In this document: piece after piece, positions 36,801 through 47,868 of the stretch
How the letters are laid out: every line of letters begins with the position of its first letter
Numbering within the stretch: the stretch's first letter is position 1
Assembly: GCF_910592395.1 (NCBI RefSeq)
Contig: NC_088309.1
Coordinates: forward strand, 26,910,599 to 26,974,598
Source: Lineus longissimus
Lineage: Eukaryota; Nemertea; Pilidiophora; Heteronemertea; Lineidae
Reading direction: 5' to 3'
Length of the DNA stretch: 64,000 nt
Translations under genes and position numbers: made by a program
The notes under the pieces: generated by a model
The model's database searches: none
What the model saw: only the letters and a program-made list of their open reading frames with translations
Told to the model about the DNA's origin: nothing

Positions 36801-39800
36801 CCAGACTTGAGGTGACCTATCAAGACTCTGAGGTTGAGAGACAGAAGGTCATTGGCAAAAATGAGAAGTTAGCAGATGAAGTCAAGATATTACAAGACAG
36901 CCTAGAGTCTGAGAAGTTGAAGTCAGCTGAAGCCCTGAAAGAGCTAGAGCACAAGGTTGAGATGTTAGAAAAGTCAAGAGAGGATTTGCTTGCAGAGGTG
37001 ACGGAGGCCGGATTCAAAGTTGAGAGCCAGGTTGAGGACTTGGAGATCACAAACAAGCAGATTGAAGAGTCTAATACAAAGATAGGACAACTCCAGCAGC
37101 AGATAACTGAGGGGCAGGAGAGAGAGGCAGCACATGGCATCATCGTCATTCAACTTGAATCTGAGAAACAGAAGCTTGCCGGAGAGAATGACAACCTGCA
37201 AGATACCTTAAGTGAACTGAATTCAAAGCTTCATTCGAATACGGAAAGTTCTGACGTTTTAGTCAGTCAGCTTCATACAAAGGTTGAAGTATTGGAGCAG
37301 GTGAAGACTGATTTGGAAACTGAGGTCAAAGATGTGAAGTTCAAGTTGGAGAGCTTGCAAGAAGATATGGAAGTTTCCATTGAGCAGCTAGAGAAGGCAG
37401 GTTTGAAGATAGACCAGTTGGAACAGCTGTGTGCTGGGTTGAGAGAGACCAGTGACAGGCTTGATGTCATGAATCAGGAGTTGGAGGCTGAGAAACAGAA
37501 GGTTGTTGGCGGAAATGAGAAGTTTGCGGATGAAAATAAGATATTACAAGATAGCCTGGAGTCTGAGAAGTTGAAGTCAGCTGAAGCCCTGAAAGAGCTA
37601 GAACACAAGGTTGAGATGTTAGAAAAGTCAAGAGAAGAGTTGCTTGCAGAAGTGAAGGAGGCCGGTTTCAAAGTTGAGGGTCAGGTTGAGGACTTGGAGA
37701 TCACCAACAAGCAGATTGAAGAGTTGAATACAAAGACAGAACAACTCCAGCAGCAGATCACACAGGGTCAAAAGAAGGAGGCTATGCATCAAGTCACTGT
37801 CACTCAACTTGAGTCTGAGCTGAAGACGCTTGCAAGTGAAAACCATGCGCTGAAATCTGAATTGGAAATAACATCATCGAAGTTGTTTGTTGAGAAGGAC
37901 AGTTTCGAATCACTTGATACCAAGTTCAAGGATCGCATGGACATCTTCGAGAAGGAGAAAGCTGTCCTGTTGCATGATATGAATGAAGCTGCATCTGCTT
38001 TAGATAAGAGATGCAAAGAACTTGAAGAAGCTAATAATAAGGTTTCTGACTTTGAGGGGAAAATCTCAAGCGTCGAGCAGACGTTACAGTCGTACAGAGA
38101 GATGGAGGAAATGTTTGAGCACAAGGTGCCTGAACTTGAGAAGGAGAAATTAGCCTTGGAGGCTGAGAAAGAATGCCTTCAAGATGAGTTGAAGGAAGTC
38201 CAAGGTAAATTAGATCAGGAGTTTGACAAGTCTGGCAATGTTTCCAAGGAGCTTCATGCCAGGGTTGATGGTCTGATTAAGGAGAAGGAAGAGCTTCAGC
38301 AAGAAATTGTTGAATTGTCCAGCAAATTGGACAGATCTTGTCAACTAGTAGCAGACGTCTCTGATGAGAAGAAGAAATTGGTTGCAGAACTTGATTTGAA
38401 AGAGCAGCAGATATTGGACATGACAACAAGGATTGAGAAATTTGAACAGGAGTTGACAGAGGCAAGTTCAGTCAAGCAGAACATTGTTGGGGATTATGAA
38501 ACGCTGTATAAAACAAAAGAAGAGTTGCGAGAAGCAAATGAGAAGTTGCAGACTTGCCTTGATAATTTGAGTGGTGAAGTGAACCAAGCCAAAGAAGAGA
38601 TGGTGCGTTTGGTTGAGCAGAAGAATGGATGGGTCGAGGAGCGTGCCAACCTCGGTGAGAAAATCGAGGAGCTGGAGGTGACTAATCAACAACTCGTTCA
38701 TCAGGAACAACAGCTTCTTATAACCAGAGACAGTCTAAGTGAACAGTTAGAGGCCCTGAAAGGGGACGGAGAGGCCCAGATGGGTGAAGTTCAGACTGAG
38801 CTTGTTGATGCTCAGAAAAAACTAGGAGAAGCTGTTGTTAAGCAAACAGAGCTTGAGACGTCATTAGATGAAATCACGGCCAGCTTAGAGGCTTCTGAGA
38901 ACAACGTGAAGAAGATGACAACCCAGTTAGTTGAGCGGGATAACCAGATCTGCACCCTTACTCAGCTGAATGAGGACTTGGACAAGAGGATTGGAGAGTT
39001 GGTTATGGAGATTGATGAGACGCAGGGAGTTCTGAGTAGCAGTCAGAAGTCAAAGGTTGATGAATTGATGGAAAAGGATAGGGCAGTTGCCGAAGTCGAG
39101 GAAAGGGCTAGATGTCTTAGCGATGAGGTCTTGAACAAGACGAATGAGATTGCATCACTGGAGAGGAGAGTCACAGACTTGGAGGAAGACATACAGAATA
39201 TGACCAACAGTAATATGCAGAAGATGGCAGTGGTTGATGAAGAGAGATCCTCCCTTAGGGAAGAAGCAGACAATATGAGATGTTTTTTAAATGAAAAAGA
39301 TCATGAGATCAATAGTTTACGATCTGAGTTGAGTGCTGAAAGGGAGCTTATGGAAGAAATGAGGGAGATGGTGAAGAAGATCGAGGCTAGTTTGGAGGAG
39401 GCCAGGAATGGGAAGGAGCTGCTCACAAGTGAGATGAATAACCTGAAAGAATTCATCCATGAAAAGAACTTGTTGATTGAGACTTTGGAGGCATCGATTG
39501 AGGAGATGACTGACTCACTGAATCAGCTTGAGAAACTGAAAGAGGAGTTGAGTGAAAGTTTGAAATCTACTGAAGAGGAGAATAAAACTATCAAAAATGA
39601 GCTTTGTAATCTGAATCAGATGTTGCTGTCGAAGGAACGAGAGGAAGTTGATTCTGATGACCAGAAAGATCTGATTATAACGAAACTGCAAGGAGAGCTC
39701 GATGGAGCAGAAAAGAAAATGGCACGTTTGGAAGATGAGAAAAACCGTCTACGCTCTGACCTGGATGATTTAAAGAATGCTTTAGAAGAGATGAAAGCCG

Positions 39801-42800
39801 AGAAAGTGAGGTTGGCTGAGATGATTGATGAGGGCGTCTGTGAAGTGAAAGGATTAGAAACTGAATTGGAACAGAAGATTGTAGCATTTTCTGATCTTGA
39901 AGCTGGCAAGCAGGTGTTAGTTGAGGAGGTTTCCAGCATTAAGGAATCCTTGCTGGAGAGAAACAAGGAGTTGCAAGATCGAGAAGCAGATATTGCTTCA
40001 CTGAAGCTAGCACAGGAAACGCTGCAAGGGGAACTGGACACAACTTTGGAAAAATTGGGAGCTATGACGTCAGAGAGAGCTTACCTTTCCAAAGAAGTTG
40101 AAGAACTCATGGATAAGATTTCTGATCTGGAGCGGGAAAAAGCAGATGTTCAGTTGCAGCTTGAGGAGCAGGCTTCAAAAACACGAGAACAAATGGATGA
40201 AATACAGGCTCTGCAGACAGTCCAAGATACTTTGCAGAAAACAGAGGTGGAGAAAGGTTCATTTGAACATGAATTGGATAGCCTGAATTTCTCGTTGCAG
40301 AAAGCGGAGGAAGAAATCAGAACACTTCATGACATTGTGAAGTCACGAGATGATCGTGTCAGTGAATTGGGTGAGGAGTGCTCCCAACTTGAGACATTGA
40401 ATGATGACGCACAGAAGAAGTATGCCCAGTCCATGGATGATCTGAAAGCTATTGAGGGAGCAAAAGAATCTCTTGCCGACCAACTGGAAGCCCTTGAGAT
40501 GGAGAAAGAGGAACTCCTTAGGAAGCTTTGGCAAGCTGAATCTGCCAGAGATGCATCAAATGAGAAGTTACAAGCTGCAGAATCCGGTATCAAGCAGTTA
40601 GAGTTAGAGACAACTACCCTAGGGGGACATCTTGACTCAACCCAGAGTCAGTTGTTGGCTTCACAGCTTTTCTCACAGGACACGAAGGCAGAGCTGGAAA
40701 AGATTGAGGAAGACTGCAAGAGTTTGAAAGATATGATCAGTCGATTTGAACATGAGAAGCAACAGTTGACAGAGGCTGAGGCCAGGCTTCTGAAAGAGAA
40801 TGAAGCTCTGAAGGATGAGTTAGGGCTGTTGTCAAGTAGCAAGTCGGAGACTGAGAAAGAAGTTGAACAAAGTTTGGAGGAGTTGAAGGAAAAGATGGAT
40901 CTGCTCCAGGATGAGAATAAGAGGGAAAAAGAAGAGAAAAAAGAATTGCATGAAATGCTTAGACAGGTTGAAGAAGAGAAGTCTGAATTGACGAGTCGAA
41001 TAAATGAAGCTGAGATGACTTTGAGGAGCCAAAGAGATGATGTGGAATGTGCAGGAGAGACTGCAGATATCTTGAAGAATGAGCTTTCCAAGAGGACGGA
41101 GGAAGCTGAGCTCCTCTCAAGGGAAAAGACGGCCATCCAGGAGACACTGGATCAGAAGGTTGTCTTTGTCGAAGAGTTGGAGGCACGGCTGCAAGATCTA
41201 TTCTCAAGTCAGTCTGATATCATGACTGAAAAGGACAAACTATCGGACGAATTGAAGCAAGCTCAGAGAAGCATTGAGAGTATGGAATCACGAGTTTCTG
41301 ATAGTGAAGAACTCTTGGATGTCAAGAGTGAAGAATATAAGGTGCTAGAAGCAACATTGCTTGAGATCAAGGAAGAGAAAAATACCATAGAAGCTGAGGC
41401 TGATTCATTGAAAGGAAAACTAAATGAGCTGTCAAACCAAGAGGACCAGTCAAGAGATGAAATGGAGAAGTTATTAGATCAGTTGATTGAAAAGGAACAG
41501 GGTTTGAAGGAGTTGGCGGCCGAGGTGCAAGACTTGAAGTGTGTGAATGAGCAGATGGAAGTGGAAAAAAAGGACTTTAGTGAGAAAGTGACAGAGTTGG
41601 AAAAGACTTTGGAGAAGATTAAAGATGAGAAGGACACGATAACGGGGGAAAAGACAAAGCTTCAGCAGGAGAGAGATGTGCTCCAACAGGATGTGTCATT
41701 GATACATTCAGAGTTCAACAGCGTGAAACAGTGCTGCGAGCAACTGCAAAAATGCATTGAGGATTTCGAGTGTGAGAAGAAAGTACTCAAGGACAAGATT
41801 GCTGAGAATGAAGATTTGATCAATGTCATCAATACAGAAGGTAGTCAGTTGCAAGAGCAGATCTCTGAGAAAGATCGAGATATTTCACAGCTGAGAGAGC
41901 AAATTGAGAAGGTAAACAACGACCTTCAGGCTGCTGGCTTGAAGTTTGAGGGCGTTCAGATGGAGAATGAGACACTGAGGAAAGAGGCTGCAACCATGAA
42001 GGAAACAGTGGCAGAGTTGTCGGAATTACACAGACGAACTGAGAAGATTGAAGCTGATCTAACATCACGGATTGAAGGGTACGAATCTCATATCAAACAA
42101 CTTGACGAAGAGAATGACAAACTGCTAATGGCCCACAGTGATAAGATGATTGAATTTGAAGATGAGAAGTTGGCGTCTCAAGCTCAACTTAGTGAACTGA
42201 GGCAGGAGATTAAGATCTGGGAGCAGAAGTTTGAGGATTCAAACCTAGAGAGGCAAGGTATCGGCAAAACAAAGAAAGATATGGAGAAGAAGTTTCGGAA
42301 GTTTGAGAAAGATATCGAAGCTTTGGAAGCAAGTAAGAGTGCAGTTGAAGACAGGGTGAAGGAACTGGAACAGGATTTGAAGTATGCCCAGATCAATAAC
42401 GACCAGTTAGGCAGTCAGGTCGAATCTCAGGAGAAAGAAAAGAGTGATCTTCTGAACCAGTTCTCGAGTCTGGAGGATGAAAAGGCTGTGATAACTAATG
42501 AGAAACAGGAGGTCATAGCGGAATTGAAACAGGCCAAGCAGGAGCTGAATTTGGAAAAACAGTCGTATGATGCCTTGTCTAAAGAGTTGGAGAGGGTGAA
42601 GTCCAAGAAGAGTGAGTTAGATGACCTTTACCTGATGCTGCAGATGGACCACAAATCTCTAGAGACCGACCATAATGCCATGATGAAGAAGCTTGAGTTG
42701 ATGGAGGCTGAGCTGAACAATCTGCTTCAAGAGAAGGCGTCATTGATGAATGAGAAAGAGGAATTAATGAAAGAAGTGGACCAGTCTAAGTTAAAGGTAA

Positions 42801-45140
42801 GAACAAGGATTTTGTATATCAAGTTCATTTGGAATTTGAACGAAAATGTTGAATTGGTCTGGCCTGGATTTGCTTACTTTGACACTAATGTAAGGCTGGA
42901 ACTTACCTTGAATTGTACATTATTAGGAATCATAACAGGTGAATATTCTGTTGTCAAATGTGCAACTTAGTTCAACTTTCCTGCAAAAAGTCAAATCTGC
43001 AAGTTGATTTTTGACTGTTTCAGATGTCTGCCTTAGAAAAAAGTCGGAAGTCGCTCCAGGAAGACAAGGACCATTTGACGAGTAAGCTTCACCTGTCGTT
43101 GAGCAATGCCAAGCGGATGGACAAGGAGATGGAAGACATGCAGGCCAAGATTGAGTCGCTGGAAGATCAGCTCAAATCCAATGTCCTGCAAGATGCCAAG
43201 TCTGTCAAGAATGAAGTGAATGATGAGGTATGATGACCATTTTGTTCTGTTAGTCCAATTTGTTACCAGCGCCATCTAATCATGATGAGATAAAAGGATA
43301 GGAAAAGCTGCACTTGGTGATTGAAAAAGGCTGAGTAATTGCTCTCACCAGTAGACTACAATGGGAAATAATACTGACTCAACTCTTGCTGAAGATTTAG
43401 CCCATGGCACCTAACTGTAGTGGGGTAGGGAATATGGAATCCTCAGATGACATGACTTTGAGATGCAACATCTTATATGTATTTCAGGAGGAGAAGAATC
43501 TGAAAGAACAGTTGGAGGAGAAGACAAAAGAATGTACCGAGTATTTCAATAACTATTACGGCATGATCAAGAAGTTTGAGAAGGCCAATGATCAGAACGA
43601 ACGTCTCAAACAAAGAGTCAAATTATATGGTAAGTATTATTGAGTTTATGGTTGTCAGCATGGGTTACCTACCTCATCCTGTTCTGTCATTGCCTGAAAT
43701 TTTATGTCTCATTGGAGTTATTGTATGACAGACATGTTGTATATTTCATGGGAGCAGGGTCATTGACACAGAATGACCCCCTATGATCCTAATGTCATGA
43801 TAGGGGAACAACTGTGTGCTGATAAACTTGTAGAGATCAGTTAATTGTGACATTTCCTGTTGTCTTGCAGGCACGATGATCAAAGACATGAAAGCAGGGA
43901 AACAAGAGGAAGAATCTGAAACAATTGAGACAAAAGTTGAGGAAAAACCAGCTCCAGATGCTGAGGAAAAACCAAAGGCGAAAGTCGAGAAGAGTTCAAC
44001 ACAAAAAGCTGCACTTGCGGTGCCAAGAACGTCGCCCAAACTTGCGTTACGGCGGAAGACTTCCAAAGTTATGACGGACAAGTCACCCAAACCTGCTGAT
44101 TCGTTGTTGCCATGTCCTAAACCAGTTGCAAGAAAACCTGTGGCATCTGTTGGTGCTATTAAACGGCCGCTAGAAGGTACGACCCAGGGTGCGAGTAAAA
44201 GATTGCGGCCTCAGCCTGATGAGGATGAGGATGCCATACCGGAGGGTCTTCCAGAAGTTGTCTGCAAAGGTATGTAGCGTATTAGTCTTGATTGTTGTCT
44301 CTGGAAATCTGCTTATGAGTACGTATAAGATAAAAATCTAAGCATGTGCGCTCAGCATATCATCATATTGTCATGAATTCTGTCGAAAGTCTGTTATGTG
44401 TTTTTTATATCAGTATCCTGTTGGTGTTTCAGGACTTGCTGACATTCCAATCGTTCAACAGAGCCCTGGAATCTACCGGCGGAGTACTCGTGGTCGGTTA
44501 GCTGGTGCACAAAGGACAACACAAAAACAGCCCATATTCACTGAGACCAACGACGCAGAAACGTTAGCCAGCAGCCAAGGGTCCCAGAGCTCCCAGTCAT
44601 CCCGGGTGACCCGCACCCGTTCAAGAAGCTGTCAGTCGCCCTCACAGCCTCAAGTGAAGAGTGCCATTCCCTCCAAGATTCAGGATGATAAAGTTCCCGG
44701 GGTAAGTTCTGCTTTTTGTGAATGTGCAAACAAAGCGCTCTTCGCCTGTTTCCATTACTCATGCTTGACGCGGCCATTCTACTCATAGATTTCCCGTCAT
44801 GTAGACATAAAGAAATGGTCCCATACCACACCACAATAAGCCTGCTCTTGTACTTGTAGGTGTGTCGCCAGTGACTCTGACTGACCTGCCCTACTGAATC
44901 AACTGCTTCAACTTACTATTTCCTTCATAATTTGTGTTTCAGAAACCGCTGCAAACTATCACCAATAGTCCAAAGAAAGATCTGGAGCGGCCTGTAACGA
45001 GAGGTCGAGGTGTTGGAGCAGCCCAGAGGTGTCTTTCTCTCGCTAAATCGCCAGAGCAGTCAGAACGCGTGAAACGACGGAAAACCGAAGCCAACCCGAA
45101 ACCAGGATCAGAGGAAGGGGAGAACTGTAAAGTGCAATAA
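30833..45140 (+). CDS. CENPF: CENPF, centromere protein F / mitosin
   Basis: Large coiled-coil protein of kinetochore, nuclear matrix and nuclear envelope in late cell cycle; known partners include dynein regulators, Bub1 and microtubules. Eleven exons: 30833-30970, 31249-31455, 31668-32241, 32399-32601, 32840-32896, 33068-42796, 43024-43227, 43488-43629, 43871-44269, 44433-44701 and 44943-45140, all GT-AG and in phase, giving about 4,039 residues (human about 3,114). The start MSWTMPAWKEGLPYRAMQEV matches human MSWALEEWKEGLPTRALQ. Residues 394-3636, from one 9,729-base exon, are almost unbroken coiled coil rich in Glu, Lys, Leu and Gln. The end matches the human C-terminal domain: LEEKTKECTEYFNNYYGM, then EGLPEVVCKGLADIP and IYRRSTRGRLA. 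It closes with ENCKVQ, where CKVQ is a CAAX prenylation box identical to that of human CENP-F. Between them lies a basic Ser/Pro-rich segment likely to bind DNA or microtubules. AATAAA at 45598-45603. Confidence 0.97.
36651..37958 (+). repeat. Tandem 654-bp (218-residue) duplication inside CENPF exon 6
   Basis: The segment beginning DLETEVGDVKFKLESLQEDL at about 36654 recurs as DLETEVKDVKFKLESLQEDM exactly 654 bases later. The best-conserved block is ESEKLKSAEALKELEHKVEM, continuing LEKSRE, then QVEDLEITNKQIEE. Identity at DNA level is also high there (36907-37050 against 37561-37704), so the copy is fairly recent compared with the weaker heptad similarity elsewhere in the exon. It lengthens the rod without shifting the frame (about residues 1588-1805 and 1806-2023). 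Confidence 0.9.
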
Positions 45141-45839
45141 CCTGGCAGGGTTTGTGAATTAACTCACTGAACTGTATGTGTTGTTATGTTAGTGATCTGG
45201 TGGACAGTGACACTGTCAGTGTTGATTGATTGAAGAGCATTCACTTTAAAAACGCATTAATTGTACATGTAGTATTCAAGAATGGTAGTATACATGTAGT
45301 TGTAGGATTTGAGAAAGGGGTTAGCTTCCTGCATGGAAGTCACTTTGTATATAGCTTTTATTTTATGGTTTCTGAGTAACTGGTAGATTTGAGGCGAATT
45401 TAGTGCAGAGTTAGCAAGTGTCATGATCGGTTGAAGTAGCCATCAGGTAACATTAAAAGAACAGAATTATTTAGAGAAAAATCTGTTAGTGTTTTGAAGG
45501 TTGATCTCAAATAGGCTCAAAATTAGCAGAGTATTATGCCTACACGTAGCACAAGGTAACACCATCCCAAGAATGTTTGTATTCAAGACTTTCGGTTAAT
45601 AAAAACGTGAACTCTATTACATGTATAAACCTGGCCTCATGTGTCCCATTTGTGGCACTGCCATGCAGATCTTTTTTACATATCTATAGCAAATATTATT
45701 TATTTTCACATGACACAGTCATATGTCTTGTTACTCATCACTAATGCTTGATGTACATTGATATTCATGGTTTATGGCCTTTGTAATAAGAATGAATAAG
45801 AATTTCACGAGTTGTTCCTTTGATATCTTGAATTGTTGG
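45141..45839 (+). other. CENPF 3' untranslated region
   Basis: AATAAA at 45598-45603 gives a 3' UTR of about 470 bases after the CENPF stop. Nothing else is recognised until the tandem repeat field begins near 45840. Confidence 0.6.
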
Positions 45840-47350
45840 CTTGCTGTCTCGGCTGTCCTCACACAGCATAAATGGCCGGGGACAATATGACTGCTCAGAG
45901 AGCCAGGTCTCATTTGGCATTGATGCGACCATCCCATCTCTTCCATGCAGTGTGAGCAACGCAGTGTAGCAGCTGTCCCCAATGGGTCTGGTTGTCCCTG
46001 TCTCGTCTCTCACGGTATCGGTAGGCTGGTGGAGCACCCAGAACAGATTAGGCCTCGTTTTGACACTCATCTCTCTCTCACTGTGTCGGACAAGATGGTG
46101 GTGCTGCCTTGGCCGATTTGGTCTGATTGTGACTGTCTCAGCTCTATCAGCTTGTCGGTAAGATGTACCAACTACCATATCCCATTTGGTCTGGTTGTCG
46201 GTGACACATTGGAGCCACTATGCTTCATTCAGTCTGGTTAAGACTGTCTCATTTTTCTACCGTGTCGTAAAGGTTGTGGCGCTGCCAGACCTGATTATCA
46301 GTCTGGTTGTGACTGTCTCATATCTCTCACTATGCGGCCAGGTCCCATTCTGTATGATTTTTGACTGTCCCGTCATCCCTCTCACAGTTCGATAAGTCGG
46401 GGGGGGGGAGAGGGTTCCGTTCGGACCAGTTGTGACTCGATCATCTCTTTCTCTGTATGTTTGAATGCAAGGCGGTGGGGCAGCCAGGGCCGATTCGTAG
46501 TGACTGTCTCATCTCTCTCGCTGTTTGGCAGGTCATGGGGCAGGCAGGTCCCATTTGATCTGGTTGTGCCTGCCCTATTTTCAGCACAATGGTGCAGCCA
46601 AGTACGATGTGGTTGTTACTGTCTTAACTCTCTCACCGTGATGGCAGGATGATGGAGCAACGAGGTCCCCTTTGCGTGGTTGTGACATTCTCATGCTTCT
46701 CTATCAGCATGTTTGAAAGACGATGGGGTAGCCAGGATCCATTCAGACTGCTTGTGACTGTCTCATCCCTGTAACCATGTTGAAAGACGGTCGGGCAGCC
46801 AGGCCTGATGACGGTCAGGTCGTGGTTGTCTCATATCCGTCACCGCGTTGGTAAGACTGTAGTAGAGCTAGTAGACCCCAATCAGATTAATCACACATAG
46901 TTTGAGTGATACAATGGAGCACCAAGGGCCAATTTGGTCTGGGTGTGACTGTCTCATATATCTCAACGATGTTGGCAACACGGTCGAGTTACCCGGACCG
47001 ATTCTCTTACTGTTCGTCAAGTCGATGGGGTAGTGCTCCATCATCGATCTCTCACTGTATGTGTGAATGCAAGACGTTGGGACAGATAGGGCCAATTGGG
47101 TATGGAAGTGACTGTCTCATCTCTCTCACTGTTCAGCAAGATGATGAGGCAGCCAGGTCCCATTCGGTCTGGTTGTGCCCGTCCCATCTCTCAACACAAA
47201 GGGGCAGCCAAGTCTGATCTAGTATAGTTGTCATCCGGATGGTGGAGCTGAAAGTTCCATTCCGAGTGGTTATGGCTGCTTCATCTCTGTCACTATGTTG
47301 CAAGACAGTCGGGCGGCCAGGCCCAATGATGGTCAGATTGTGACCGCGAG
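45840..47350. repeat. Degenerate tandem repeat field, unit about 60-75 bp
   Basis: A unit close to GGTCTGGTTGTGACTGTCTC followed by ATCTCTCTCACTGT, a poorly kept CGGCAAGATGGTGGGGCAGC core and CAGGTCCCATT recurs about twenty times. The GACTGTCTCA-type word is seen near 46131, 46242, 46311, 46363, 46499, 46755, 46945 and 47109, mostly 60-75 bases apart or multiples of that. Copies differ by many substitutions and small indels, so the array is old. Open frames across it on both strands follow the repeat and are not genes. Confidence 0.75.
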
Positions 47351-47868
47351 TCTTTGAGAGGTATGCTTCAAACATGCAACCACCACGATTGGTCAATGGG
47401 TCATCTGTTATGAAGGGCATAATGAGTTTGTCTGTCATGGACAAGGATGGTCAGAAGAGACCTTACAGAGCTCCAAACAAAGAGAAACTCAAAACAATCA
47501 AATAGTCAAATACTGTAGCACCATTTATTTCAATCACATTCTGATACAGACAGTACAACCTCAATGCCATTTTGTCCCAAAAGGCATCTCTGTCACCTTC
47601 TCATTGTGACTTTGTCCTCAAAGACTGATTTTGGGTGGAAATTTATACTCAGACAATTGAATTGCCCAGAGCGGCACAGTCACTGAAGGATAGTTTATCA
47701 TGTCTTTCCATCAGTAAAAAACTACACTAATGCCACACAAAATTTGTGGTGACCCCTGATGAGGGGTACGGGGGCATGCTGTTTCAGGGTTTACAATGAT
47801 CTGTTCATAACGCACTTGAGGTTTCTAACACAAATCCTCAGCTGTTCGCAAGTCCATTAACAATATCC
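47351..47868 (-). other. STN1 3' untranslated region with polyadenylation signal
   Basis: TTTATT at 47524-47529 is AATAAA on the minus strand, 340 bases after the STN1 stop. No exon is supported between the repeat field and the STN1 coding end. Confidence 0.5.

Noticed and set aside
33595-42396. Many minus-strand ORFs (up to about 205 codons) opposite the CENPF giant exon
   Set aside because: They are antisense shadows of a Glu/Lys/Leu-rich coding exon; their products are the expected Ser/Phe/Leu-rich mirror composition and no splice structure or homology supports them.
45945-47444. ORFs of about 70-137 codons on both strands in the region after CENPF
   Set aside because: They follow the degenerate tandem repeat and repeat its translation; no start context, splice sites or homology.
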